Assembly (NCBI RefSeq): GCF_005144585.1
Contig: NZ_SSMQ01000066.1
Span: 1 to 64,000, forward strand
Reading direction: 5' to 3'
Source of the DNA: Polyangium fumosum
GTDB lineage: Bacteria; Myxococcota_A; Polyangia; Polyangiales; Polyangiaceae
Length of the DNA: 64,000 bases
In this document: positions 17,701 through 26,400 of the stretch, one piece after another
How the letters are laid out: each line of letters starts with the position of its first letter
Numbering within the stretch: position 1 is the first letter of the stretch
Made by a program: the position numbers and the translations under genes
Notes under the pieces: generated by a model
Told to the model about the DNA's origin: nothing
What the model saw: only the letters and a program-made list of their open reading frames with translations
Database searches by the model: none

Positions 17701-20418
17701 ACACTGGAGCTGCAATACGCGGATTATGCAGCATGGCAGCGAACATGGCTGCAAGACGGCGTGCTCGAGCGACAGGTGGCCTTCTGGCGCCAGCAACTTG
17801 CCGGAGCCCCCGAGGCGCTGGAGTTGCCCACGGATCAACCGCGCGCAGCCGTGCAATCGGTACGCGGCAGGCGCGTTCCGGTGCGGCTCTCCCCCGAGCT
17901 GACGGCGGCGCTGCGCAGCCTGGGACGCCGCGAGCGCACCACCCTCTTCATGACGCTGCTGGGCGGTTTCCAGGCGCTCCTGTCCCGCTACACGGGCGCA
18001 GAGGACGTGGTGGTGGGCTCTCCCGTGGCTGGCCGCGGCCGGCTGGAGACTGAAGAAGTCGTCGGATTCTTTGTCAACACGCTGGCGATGCGCACCGACC
18101 TGTCCGGCCACCCGACCACGCGGGAGCTCCTGGCGCGTGTGCGCGAAACGACGCTCAGCGCCTACGCGCACCAGGACGTGCCCTTCGAGAAACTCGTGGA
18201 CATGCTGGGGGTCACACGCGACGCGAGCCGCCCGCCGCTCGTCCAGGCCCTCTTCGTCCTGCAGGAAGCCCTCCCGCCGACGTCGCAGCTAGGCCCCGTG
18301 CACATGACAATCCTCGAACTGCCAACGGATACGGCCAAGTTCGAGCTGCTCCTCAACCTTCACGAGGAGGACGCGGGGCTGAGCGGGTGGCTGGAATACA
18401 ATAGAGATCTCTTCTCGGCGGCCACCATGGTGCGTCTCCTGGTGCACTTCGAGCAGCTTCTTTGGGGCATGGCCAGGGCGCCCGAGCAGCGCGTGCATGA
18501 GCTGCCGCTTCTCTCGGCGCAGGAGCGCGACCAGGTGCTGGTCGAGTGGAATGCGCCCAGCACGCATACCCCGGACGACCGCTGCCTGCACGAGCTCTTC
18601 GAGGCCCAGGTGGAACGCACGCCGGATGCCGTGGCGCTCGTGGATGATTCGCGGACGCTCACCTACCGGCAGTTGAACGAGGAGGCCAATCAGCTCGCGC
18701 ACCACCTGCGCCAGGCGGGGGTGGGCCCCGAGGTAGTGGTGGGCGTGTGCATGGAGCGCACCGCGGACATGGTGGTGGCATTGATGTCGGTGTTGAAGGC
18801 GGGCGGCGCCTACCTCCCGCTGGACCCGAGCTACCCTGCCTCCCGCCTGGCATTCATGCTGGATGATGCGGCCCCGCGTGTGCTCCTGACGCAGGACGCC
18901 GTGGCCGCGCGCGTACCGTCGACAGGGAGCCTGCACACGATACGCGTGGATGCCATCCGCCAGCTCCTCGTTCGTGAGCCGGCGACGACTCCTGGCGGAG
19001 GCGCCTCCCCGCGCAACCTCGCCTATCTCATCTACACCTCCGGCTCTACCGGCCGCCCCAAGGGCGTCGCTATCGAGCACCGTAGCGCCACCACGCTCTG
19101 CACCTGGGCACGCGACGCATTCTCACGCGAGGCGCTCGCCGGCGTTCTCACCGCGACCTCCATATGTTTTGACCTGTCCATCTTCGAGCTGTTCGTCCCC
19201 CTGAGCGTGGGTGGCAAGGTGCTGCTGGCCGACAATGTCCTACGGCTACCCACGTTGCGCGCTGCGGCCGACGTCACCCTCCTCAACACGGTGCCCTCGG
19301 CCATCACCGAGCTGCTGCGCGTGGACGGGCTGCCCGCGGGCCTTCGGGCCGTGAACCTGGCTGGCGAGCCGCTGAAGAACGAGATCGTGCAGGAGCTCTA
19401 CGCGCGCGGCGTGCCCGACGTCTTCGATCTCTACGGGCCCTCCGAGACGACCACGTACTCGACCTGGACGCGTCGCACGGGCGAAGGCACGCCCACGGTG
19501 GGCCGACCCATCCTGCACACGCAGGTATACCTGCTCGACGATTTTGGCCATCCGGTGCCGATCGGCGTGCCCGGGGAAGTCTATATCGGTGGCAGGGGGG
19601 TGGCGCGAGGCTACCTGCACCGCCCGGGGCTGACGGCCGAGCGTTTTGTGCCGGATCCGTTCTCCGCCATGCCGGGCGCGCGCATGTACCGCACAGGAGA
19701 TCTGGCGCGCTATCTGCCGGACGGGCAGCTCCAGTTCCTGGGCCGCAAGGACCAGCAGGTGAAGATCCGGGGCTACCGTATTGAGCTGGGCGAGGTGGAG
19801 ACGGCCCTGCGCCAGCATCCCGCCGTGCGCGAGGCGGCGGTGGTGGCGAAGGACGATGGGTTGGGGCATTCGCGGCTCGTGGCCTACCTGGTAGCTACGG
19901 AGCCGCAGGATCCTTCTGGCCAGGCGCGGCTCATCGCGGAGGTTCGTGGCACCCTGCGCAGCCAGCTCCCCGAGTACATGATGCCCTCGTTCTTCGTGGG
20001 GCTCGCGGGGCTGCCGCGCACCCCCAACGGCAAGCTGGATCGCCGTGCCCTGCCCGCGCCTTCAGCGGTGGAGCCTGCGCTGGCCGATTCGCTGCCGCTG
20101 GAGGGCGAGCTCGAGCAAGCCATCGCGGCCATCTGGCGACAGGTTCTGCAGACGACGCGGATCGGGCGCGACGACAATTTCTTTGACCTGGGCGGCAACT
20201 CGCTGCTGGCCATGCGCGTGTACGCCGAGCTGCGCGAGCAGCTGCATATCGATCTCCCCGCGATAGCCCTGTTTCAATACCCCACCGTGGGGGCGCTGGC
20301 CGACCACCTTGGGCAGCGGCCGGTGACGGGAGGCAAAGCCAAGCTGGAGGATCGCGAGGATCAGCAGCGTCAGGGCCTCCGTCGCCTGGAGCGGTTGAGG
20401 ACCAAGAAAACGTGGTGA
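8767..20418 (+). CDS. Trimodular NRPS with fatty acyl-AMP ligase loading
   Basis: A megasynthase of 3883 residues. Domains in order: fatty acyl-AMP ligase (1-575, YTSGSTGTPKG near 172); ACP (phosphopantetheine Ser619); C1 (H807-H808-D812); A1 (D1344); PCP1 (S1695); C2 (HHLVADG, H1887); A2 (D2408); PCP2 (S2754); C3 (HHIASDG, H2947); A3 (D3469); PCP3 (S3812); and a charged coiled tail (about 3835-3883) likely to dock with the next protein. All three C domains keep HHxxxD. Pocket residues read by eye are A1 DVWNIAMVHK (Thr-like), A2 DASQYGLIDK (nearest Gln), and A3 DLFNNALTYK (a code I associate with Ala). There are no epimerase, methyltransferase or thioesterase domains. The product is an acyl-tripeptide handed to the PKS-NRPS seven bases downstream. 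Confidence 0.95.
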   Translation: MFLPEVDTLVDLLRERAAHKPDVLALRFLDDGEIEGAAFTYGGLDEAARAVAATLQEAGLAGKPVLLLFPPGLDYVAAFFGCLYAGSIAVPAYPPDPTRLSRSLPRLSTIARDAGANAVLTTQAVLALATFAFEQAPELSRLQWMATDTIRRDRASAWRPPRIDGESVAFLQYTSGSTGTPKGVVLTYRNILHNQLLIQQGFCHDEQSIVVGWLPLYHDMGLIGNVLQPLYMGIPCILMSPLACLARPVRWLQAITRYRATTSGGPNFAYELCVRKVSEAEKAALDLSSWQVAFNGAEPVRPETIEQFSAAFAACGFRREAFYPCYGLAEATLIVTGSQRGQGMVVERIDRQALAEGRMVLAAGGEEGTLRLVSSGRPLGDQRVLIAHPETCAPCAPGEVGEIWVAGSSVTSGYWNQPEESMRTCRVKLSGVEGLTWLRTGDLGVLHDGELFVTGRAKDLIIIRGRNLYPQDLERTMERSHAAARMGCGAAFSVEVEHEERLVLVQELDARRSADPEEVVASIRQAVAEEHEVAVHAVVLLPAGSISKTSSGKIQRRACREDYLSGRLSTLHTWQQPASAAPTGSPEVDPLAALAARHLQLRAEEISRDVPLTRYGLDSLVALELALELEQTLGAPVSPAHLLQGSTLHELAELPSSHTAPGRLPPVESASHAGTDGVHPLSPGQQALWFLHQLDPEGAVCNVASAIRIHGALQTQAFERALNTLVQRHAALRTTFAVHEGRPVQVVHQQATLCLQRHEASAWTQEQLQETLAEEAHRSFDLERGPLLRFHLLERTVSERLLLLVAHHLITDLWSIGVLLEELGALYTEYTGGPPAKLAAPAVEPADVARWQQRLVDSPEGERLFAWWREQLAGDLHPLDLYTDFPRPSLQTFRGAVEHATLPASLVRRLREVAECESATQYTVLLAAWQLLLHRYTGQDDLVVGTSMVGRVRPELRRTVGYLVSPVPLRARLGQNPRFTEHLKDVRERVLGAIEHQVYPFPLLVERMQPRRDPSRSPIFQAYFVLQDMPTLGGGGLQGLALGAPRASISLGSLQLESYPLQRRSAQFELQLSMASVEEGLAISLEYNRDLFAASTVRRMVAHLRTLLEGIAADPRKRIGDLPLLTPEELQRLVRCEVPALPPPRCLHARFEEQCRTRPESRALTHGDTHWTYAELNARANRLAHRLRKLGVGVESRVGLCLERSPDQVAAVLGILKTGGAYVPMDPAYPRERLAFLLANSRVSVIVTMEHLVSALPLPEEGGPTLLCVDRDAEGLAREDESNPQAAADVDNLAYIIYTSGSTGRPKGTLIAHRQVTRLIDATDPSYRFGPEDVWPLFHSISFDVSVWEMWGALLYGGRLIIIPSTTTRSPEELHALLARERVTVLNQTPSAFQPLLRFHEFCPEPLALRAIIFAGEPLQFESLQPWFARYGDRHPRLVNMYGITETTVHVTYHPVTLQDLKARGNRIGLPMQDMEILLLDGYMQPVPEGQVGEIYVGGPGLARGYHDRPALTAERFVPHPLTSHPGERLYKSGDRARRAPDGGLEYLGRQDHQVKVRGFRVELGEIEAELHRQPEVREAAVIARPDASGNKQLLAYYVTHPDQTLDAAALRMRLSLTLPEYMVPQALMSLAALPLTTNGKLDARALPVPEAASPGHITPPNRDLERSLAELWQGLLGVPQVGLESNFFELGGHSLLAAELTARVRTQLGAAVGVQAVFESPTLAVFASRVETALLAGRAPVLALPRLNREGPLPLSLAQRALWFLERLQPGSGAYHMPAAIHLEGELHSETLRRAFEEVVRRHEALRTTFLLVDDEPVALPAAPPTLDLPVEDLRHIPEPERRAAVERLAAETSAIPFDLERGPLLRLRLARLATNEHVLLVVLHHLVADGRSIPLLLRELSIIYDALHRGAPIPLPELRAQYADYWAWRRRELEQGPLEEQIAYWRTRLAGPVPALDLPTAGPRPPVQTFRGAHLAFHVPARVLESLQALAHAENATLFMVLTAAFLALLHRYTGQEDLSLGTPVGLRNHPEAEPLIGFFVNTVVLRTDLAGDPDFRELLRRVRDNAVRAVSHADVPFDRLVAELQPRRDPSRPPLFQALISVDLEPPRRFDLAGLPARLLPFERGVAQFDLVLDLAVEPVGLEGVFEYNTDLFDAMAMGRLAQHFQVLLEGAAARPELRLSVLPLLTAQEQQDILVAWNATQMEPPAETCLHEMFETQVRRTPHATALASGEARLTYAQLDERANQLAWHLRRLGVGPEVRVGVCLHRSPEMLVGMLGTLKAGGAYVPLDAEYPRARLEYLLQDAQVQILLTQEELRPLLPAFPGRVLCLDSDWHLVTSETTSKPPCGALADNLAYIIYTSGSTGAPKAVMTTHRSVCNYLHAMQTAFPLGPEDRALQLNAISFDASVSEIFTPLIAGAELVLTRAGDQREPARLVQHIVEGRITTIQLVPSLLQFLLQEPGFPACTSLRRVYCGGEAMPVGLQDGLLGTLEVQLINLYGPTEATIDPAYLVCRRGTPQKIVPVGRPNRNMQLYVLDRAMQPVPVGVPGEAYFGGIGLSRGYLNAPALTAERFVPHPFSSEPGARLYRSGDLVRFLEDGTVEFLGRLDHQVKVRGFRVELGEIEAALRQHPDVKDAVVLAREDTPGRKDLVAYVVASEGRSPSVVALRESLESALPAHMVPAFISVLETFPLTPNGKVDRPALPAPQRIATSRTRAPRTPTEQVLASIFAEVLAIPRVEPHDNFFELGGHSLLASQVTSRLGQVLGMEVPLRAIFEHPTFADLAGWIDQTRAGSAPDSTPPLVRVERGAPLHLSFAQERLWVLDQLQPGTAVYNVPAALRLEGELSEAALRDALEALVGRHEVLRTRYVLVHGSPMQVVEPPGPLPLLVEDLGGLPEPEQEQRLQALIAAEAKRPFDLSQAPLFRTLLVRLAPRSHLLTVTVHHIASDGWSVGIFLRELVALYEASLAGRPSPLPTLELQYADYAAWQRTWLQDGVLERQVAFWRQQLAGAPEALELPTDQPRAAVQSVRGRRVPVRLSPELTAALRSLGRRERTTLFMTLLGGFQALLSRYTGAEDVVVGSPVAGRGRLETEEVVGFFVNTLAMRTDLSGHPTTRELLARVRETTLSAYAHQDVPFEKLVDMLGVTRDASRPPLVQALFVLQEALPPTSQLGPVHMTILELPTDTAKFELLLNLHEEDAGLSGWLEYNRDLFSAATMVRLLVHFEQLLWGMARAPEQRVHELPLLSAQERDQVLVEWNAPSTHTPDDRCLHELFEAQVERTPDAVALVDDSRTLTYRQLNEEANQLAHHLRQAGVGPEVVVGVCMERTADMVVALMSVLKAGGAYLPLDPSYPASRLAFMLDDAAPRVLLTQDAVAARVPSTGSLHTIRVDAIRQLLVREPATTPGGGASPRNLAYLIYTSGSTGRPKGVAIEHRSATTLCTWARDAFSREALAGVLTATSICFDLSIFELFVPLSVGGKVLLADNVLRLPTLRAAADVTLLNTVPSAITELLRVDGLPAGLRAVNLAGEPLKNEIVQELYARGVPDVFDLYGPSETTTYSTWTRRTGEGTPTVGRPILHTQVYLLDDFGHPVPIGVPGEVYIGGRGVARGYLHRPGLTAERFVPDPFSAMPGARMYRTGDLARYLPDGQLQFLGRKDQQVKIRGYRIELGEVETALRQHPAVREAAVVAKDDGLGHSRLVAYLVATEPQDPSGQARLIAEVRGTLRSQLPEYMMPSFFVGLAGLPRTPNGKLDRRALPAPSAVEPALADSLPLEGELEQAIAAIWRQVLQTTRIGRDDNFFDLGGNSLLAMRVYAELREQLHIDLPAIALFQYPTVGALADHLGQRPVTGGKAKLEDREDQQRQGLRRLERLRTKKTW

Positions 20419-20425
20419 GTCCCCT

Positions 20426-23400
20426 ATGACGGATCAGCATAACGACTTCGCCACCGAAGGCGTCGCTATCATTGGTCTTTCGCTGCACTTTCCCGGGGCG
20501 CGCAGCGCCGAACAGTTCTGGGAAAACCTTCATAAGGGTGTGGAGTCCATCTCCGTCTGGAAGGAGGAGGAGCTGCTGCGCGCGGGCGTGGATGCGCAGA
20601 TGCTCCGTGATCCGAACTACGTACCCGCCGCGGGCATGATCGATGGTGTCGCCAGCTTCGACGCGGAGTTCTTCGATTGCACGCCACGCGAGGCAGAGCT
20701 GATGGACCCCCAGCACCGGCACTTCCTCGAGTGCGCCTGGGAGGCGCTGGAGGATGCCGGCTGCGATCCGAGCCGCTACCCCGGTCGCATCGGCGTCTTC
20801 GCCGGTGCGGGCACGAGCGGCTACCTGCTCAATATTCAGGCCGCCTACGGCCTGCCGCCCGAGCAGATCCTGCAGCTCTCGATGGGGAGCTTCAGCGACT
20901 ATCTGACGACGCGCCTCTCCTACAAGCTCGATCTACGTGGCCCCAGCATGGCGGTGCAGACGGCCTGCTCGACTTCACTGGTCGCGGTGCATCTGGCCTG
21001 TCTGCATCTGCTCGCGGGGCAATGTGAAGTAGCGCTCGCCGGGGGCGTCACGCTGCGCGCAGCCGAGGCAGGTGGATACCTCTACCAGGAGGGGGGCATC
21101 TTCTCACCGGACGGGCATTGCCGCCCCTTCGACGCACGTGCCCGCGGCACGGTGGAAGGCAATGGCGTGGGCGTCGTGGTGCTCAAGCGGCTCGTGGACG
21201 CGCTCGCCGACGGAGATCCCATCCGCGCCGTCATTCGAGGCACTGCCATCAACAATGACGGGGCGCAGAAGGCAGGTTTCACCGCCCCCAGCGTGCAGGG
21301 CCAATCCGAGGTCATCGCGCTGGCGCAGGCGATGGCGGAGGTGGATCCGGAGACCATCACGTACATCGAAGCCCACGGCACCGGGACGCCCCTGGGGGAT
21401 CCCATCGAAGTCGCTGCCATCTGCCAAGCGTTCCAGCGTCGCACCCAGTCGAAAGGCTTTTGCGCGCTCGGATCGGTGAAGGGCAACCTGGGTCACCTGG
21501 ACGCGGCTGCCGGCGTAGCAGGCCTCATCAAGACGGTGCTCGCGCTCCAGCACCGGCAGCTCCCGCCCACCCTGCACCTCGAATTTCCAAATCCAAACAT
21601 CGATTTCGAGCGTTCACCGCTACGGCTGCAGACCGCGCTCACGGAATGGCGTACCCCGGGCTTTCCTCGCCGCGCCGGAGTGAGCTCTTTCGGCATCGGC
21701 GGCACCAATGCGCACGTCGTGCTGGAGGAGGCGCCCCCGCTGCCTCGTGAGCCAGCGCTCCCGGCTCGACCGTGGCTCCTGGTGCTCTCGGCGCGCTCCA
21801 CGTCCGCGCTGGAGCGAATGAGCCACCGCCTGGCAGAGTACATGCACCACCACGAGCTGGATCTCGCAGGAGTGTCCCACACGCTCATGGCAGGACGCCG
21901 GCTCTTTCCACACCGCCGCGCGCTCGTGTGCCAGGACCTCACGGAGGCGGTCGCCGCGCTCGAGGGCGCGGCGCCACACCGAGTGTACACCGCGGTGCAG
22001 GAGTCCACCCGCCGCGAGGTGGTCTTTCTGTTTCCTGGGCAGGGCGCGCAGCGCGTGAACATGGCGCGCGGCCTGTACGAGCAGGAGCCCGTCTTCCGCC
22101 AGCAGGTGGATCGCTGCGCCGAGCTGCTACGGCTGCATCTGGACGGCATGGACCTGCGCGCCACGGTGTTCCCCGAACCTGCGCGCCGCGAGCAAGCCGA
22201 GGCGGAACTTCTCCAGACGCGGCTGGCCCAGCCGGCGCTTTTCACGATCGAGGTTGCCCTGGCGGATTTGCTGGAGCGCTGGGGCGTACGGCCGGCCGCG
22301 ATGATCGGCCATAGCCTGGGAGAGTACGTCGCTGCGTATCGCGCGGGGGTGTTCAGCCTGGAGGACGCGCTGCGGATGGTGGCCATGCGCGGCGCGCTGA
22401 TGCAGCGGCTTCCGACGGGCGGCATGCTCTCGGTGCAGCTGCCCGCGCACGAGCTCGAGCCGCTGCTCGGCCCGCAGCTATCGCTGGCCGCAGTGAACGG
22501 CCTTTCGCTGAGCGTAGCGGCTGGCCCTCACGAGGCCCTGGACCAGCTTCGGGAGCAGCTTGCCGCGTGCGGCGTGCACAGCACGCTGCTGCGCACGTCA
22601 CATGCATTCCACTCGTGGATGGTAGAGCCGGCCCTGGCGCCCTTTGCCGCCGAGCTCCGCCGTCTTCGCCTGCGCCCGCCCACGGTGCCCTTCATCTCCA
22701 ACCTCAGCGGCACATGGATTCGCCCGGAGGATGCCACCGACCCGCACTACTGGACCCGCCACCTGCGCGAAACGGTGCGCTTCGGCGATGGATTAAGACA
22801 ACTCTTCCAGCAGCCCGACCGGGTCCTGCTGGAGGTCGGGCCTGGCAACGCCCTCTCTACCCTTGCCCTCCGCCACCCCGAGCGTCCGTCCACGCAGCCG
22901 GTCGTATCGCTGATGTACCTGCGGCATTCGAGCACGACAGACCTGCACGTCGCCACGGAGGCGCTCGGCAGGCTTTGGGCCGAGGGCGTGCCGGTGGATC
23001 CGGTTGGCTATCACGGAGGCGCCCCGCCGCGTCGCGTCTCGTTACCCACGTATCCCTTCGAACGCCGCCGCTACTGGATCGATCCGCCGCGCGGACCGCG
23101 TATCGCCCCACCTGCCGCGGCACGGCCAGAGCCCGAAGATCACGCCTCAGGGCCACGAGACCCCTCGGGACGTGCGCGACCTCCGCTAGAGGTGCCTTAC
23201 GTCGCGCCGCGCACCGCGATCGAACGCCGCGTAGCCGACATCTGGCGCGAGTGCTTCGGTTATGCCGAGATCGGCGTGGACGACGACCTGTTTGCCCTCG
23301 GCGGCGACTCGTTATTGGCCACGCAGCTCCTGGCCCGCCTGCGCGAGACCATGGCCCCTGCGCTATCGATGCGAGAGCTCTTCGACACGCCCACCATCGC

Positions 23401-26400
23401 GGGCATCGCACGCCGAATCTCAACCAACAGCGAACCTGCGGCGCCGAACGCGGAGCCCGAGGAAAGCCCGCGCGGACAGGATACCCATCCGCTCTCCTTC
23501 ACGCAGCAACGTCTCTGGGTGATCGAGCAGCTCCTGCCGATGACGGCTGCCCACCATCTGTCGCAATGTGTCCTTCTGCGCGGGCCGCTGAACAGCGATG
23601 CGCTCTCGCGGGCCCTGGAGGAGGTCGCCCGTCGTCACGAGGTGCTGCGTACCACTTTCCACATCGTGGAGGGCGAGCCCGTGCAGCACGTGACCGCACC
23701 GTCACAGGTCTCGTTCCGTCGGCTCGATTTGCGCGACCGGCCCGAGCGTGAGGTCCTCGCCCGGGAGCACGCATTCGAGGAGAGTCTGGCACCGTTTGAC
23801 CTCGAAAGAGGTCCGCTCTTCCGGGCGCTTCTCATCGTGCTATCCGCAACGGAACATCTGCTGATGCTCACGATGCACCACCTGGTGGCGGACGGCTGGT
23901 CCATGGGTGTGCTGCTCAACGAGCTCACGACCCACTACATGGCGCTCTTGCAGACGGGTCGCGCAGCTGCGCTTCCTGCGCTGCCCCTGCAGTACGGAGA
24001 CTACGCCCGCCGCCAGCGCGCCTGGTTGAAAGGGCCGGTGCTCGAGGCCCAGCTCGCATGGTGGCGGCAGCAGCTCGCCGGCCTGCGACCGCTCGATTTA
24101 CTCACGGATCGGCCCCGACCTGCCACGCAGAGTCTCCACGGCGCCATGCACACCTTCGCCTTTTCCGAGGAGCAGACCCACGAGGTGGAGGCCTTCAGCC
24201 GCAGCCAGGGGCTCACGCCCTTCATGACGTTCCTGTCGGCATTCTCCGTGCTACTCGGCCGGTACGCACGCCAAAAGGACGTGACCGTGGGCACTCCCGT
24301 GGCGGGCCGCAACCGCACCGAGCTGGAGGGTATCATCGGCATGTTCGTGAATACCCTCGTGCTGCCCGTCGACCTCTCGGGCCGCCCCACCGGCAGCGAG
24401 CTCCTGCGTAGAGTGCGCGAAATCACGCTCGGGGCCCAAGCCCACCAGGACGTCCCCTTCGAAAAGCTCGTTGCCGCCCTGGAGCCTCAGCGTGATCTGA
24501 GCCGCACGCCGCTCTTTCAAGTAATGTTCTCCCTCGAGGCGGGCACGCTGGAGCGGACGAGAGTGGGCGACCTGGAGCTCGAGCGCGTGCCACTCGCCGG
24601 GCGCACGGCGCAATTCGATCTCACCCTGGTGCTTACCCGCCATGCACGAGGTTACAGCGGGGCATTCGAATATTGCGCAGATCTATTCGAGCCCGCCACC
24701 GTGGCCGCGCTCGCCCGGCGCTTCACCCAGACGACGATGGCTCTGATCCGAGAGCCGGACGTGCCCGTCGACGAACTGCCACTGATCGCCGCGGACGAAC
24801 GACCGCTCCTGCTGGAGGGCTGCCGGGGCATATCGATGCCCACACCGGCGAGCCCCCTGCCGGCCCTGCTCGCCGCACGCGCCGAGCAGCACCTGGCATC
24901 GATGGCGATCGAGCATGGCGCGCGCACGCTCCGCTACGGCGAGTTGTGGAGCCAGGTTCATCAGCTTGCCCAGCGGCTACGTGGACTCGGGGTCACCCGT
25001 GAGGTTGTCGTCAGCCTGTGCCTCGAGCGCTCGCCAGAGTTTGTTGTGGCAGCGCTCGCCACCCTCGCTACAGGGGGCTGCTACCTGCCGCTCGACCCCG
25101 CCTATCCTGACGCCCGGCTGGAGCTGCTGCTGGAGGACGCCAACGCGTCCGTGCTCATCACGCACACGGTCCTGAGCAAGCGGTTCGCGACGCAAAGGCT
25201 CCGCACCGTGCATATCGATGCCGCGGAGGAGGTGGTGGCAGAAGCGCTCGCCAACGAGCCTGCGCCGCCCCGGCTGGAGCAACCCCTGGCCGAACAAGCG
25301 GCCTATATTATCTATACTTCGGGCTCTACCGGCACGCCCAAGGGTGTCGTCGTCCCGCACGGCGCTCTGCTCAACCATGCCCAAGCCATGGTGATGCATT
25401 ATGGCCTGGGGCCCAGCGATCGCGTACTTCAATTTGCGTCGTTCGCCTTCGACGTGGCCATCGAGGAGCTGTATCCTTCGCTGCTCGCAGGCGCGACGGT
25501 GGTGCTGTGGCCGGATCGGCTCAGCGCCCCCATCCCCGAGTTCGTGCGCTTTCTGGCACGCGAGCGGATCACCGTGGCCAACCTCCCCGCGCCCTACTGG
25601 CATGCGTGGGTCGAGGCCCTCGTGCGGGATCCTGCATGCGCTCCCCCGCCGTCGCTGCGGCTTGTGATCGCTGGCAGCCAGGCCGTATCCGCCACGAAGC
25701 TCGCCGCGTGGCGCGAGCTTGCACCGGACGTGCGCTGGATGAACGCTTATGGCCCCACCGAGGCCACCATCACCGCCACCTTGCATGAGCCCCCTGCAGG
25801 GCCTCGTGAGCCGCAGGCGAACGTCCCCATCGGCCGCCCCATCGCCAACGTCGAGCTCTACGTACTGGACGACCAGCTCCGCCTCGTACCGCCTGGAATC
25901 GCAGGCGAGATCTTCCTGGGTGGCGAGGGATTGGCCCGCGGCTACCGTCGACGTCCGGACGCGACGGCGGCGGCCTTTCTGCCCCATCCCTTTTCGCGTA
26001 CGCCGGGCGCGCGGCTTTATCGGACGGGCGACCGAGGCCGCTACCGGCACGATGGGCAGGTCGAATTCCTGGGGCGCATGGACCGGCAGGTGAAGGTGCG
26101 CGGCTTCCGCGTGGAGCTCGCGGAAGTGGAGGTCGCCCTGGGGCAGTTGGCCGGGGTGGCCGAGGCGGCCGTATTGTACCGTGAGGGCCCTGGGGGCGAT
26201 GGTCGATTGGAAGCCTTCGTCGAGCCGGTGGCTTCCGAACCGCTCACCGAGCAGGTGCTGCGCGAACGGGTCCGGATGTACTTGCCGTCGCACCTCGTGC
26301 CCGCTGTCCTCAACGTGCTCGAGCAGATGCCACGCACGCCGGGCGGCAAGCCAGACCGGCAGGCGCTGCTTTCGCTCCCGCCAAGGGAACAGGAGCCCAA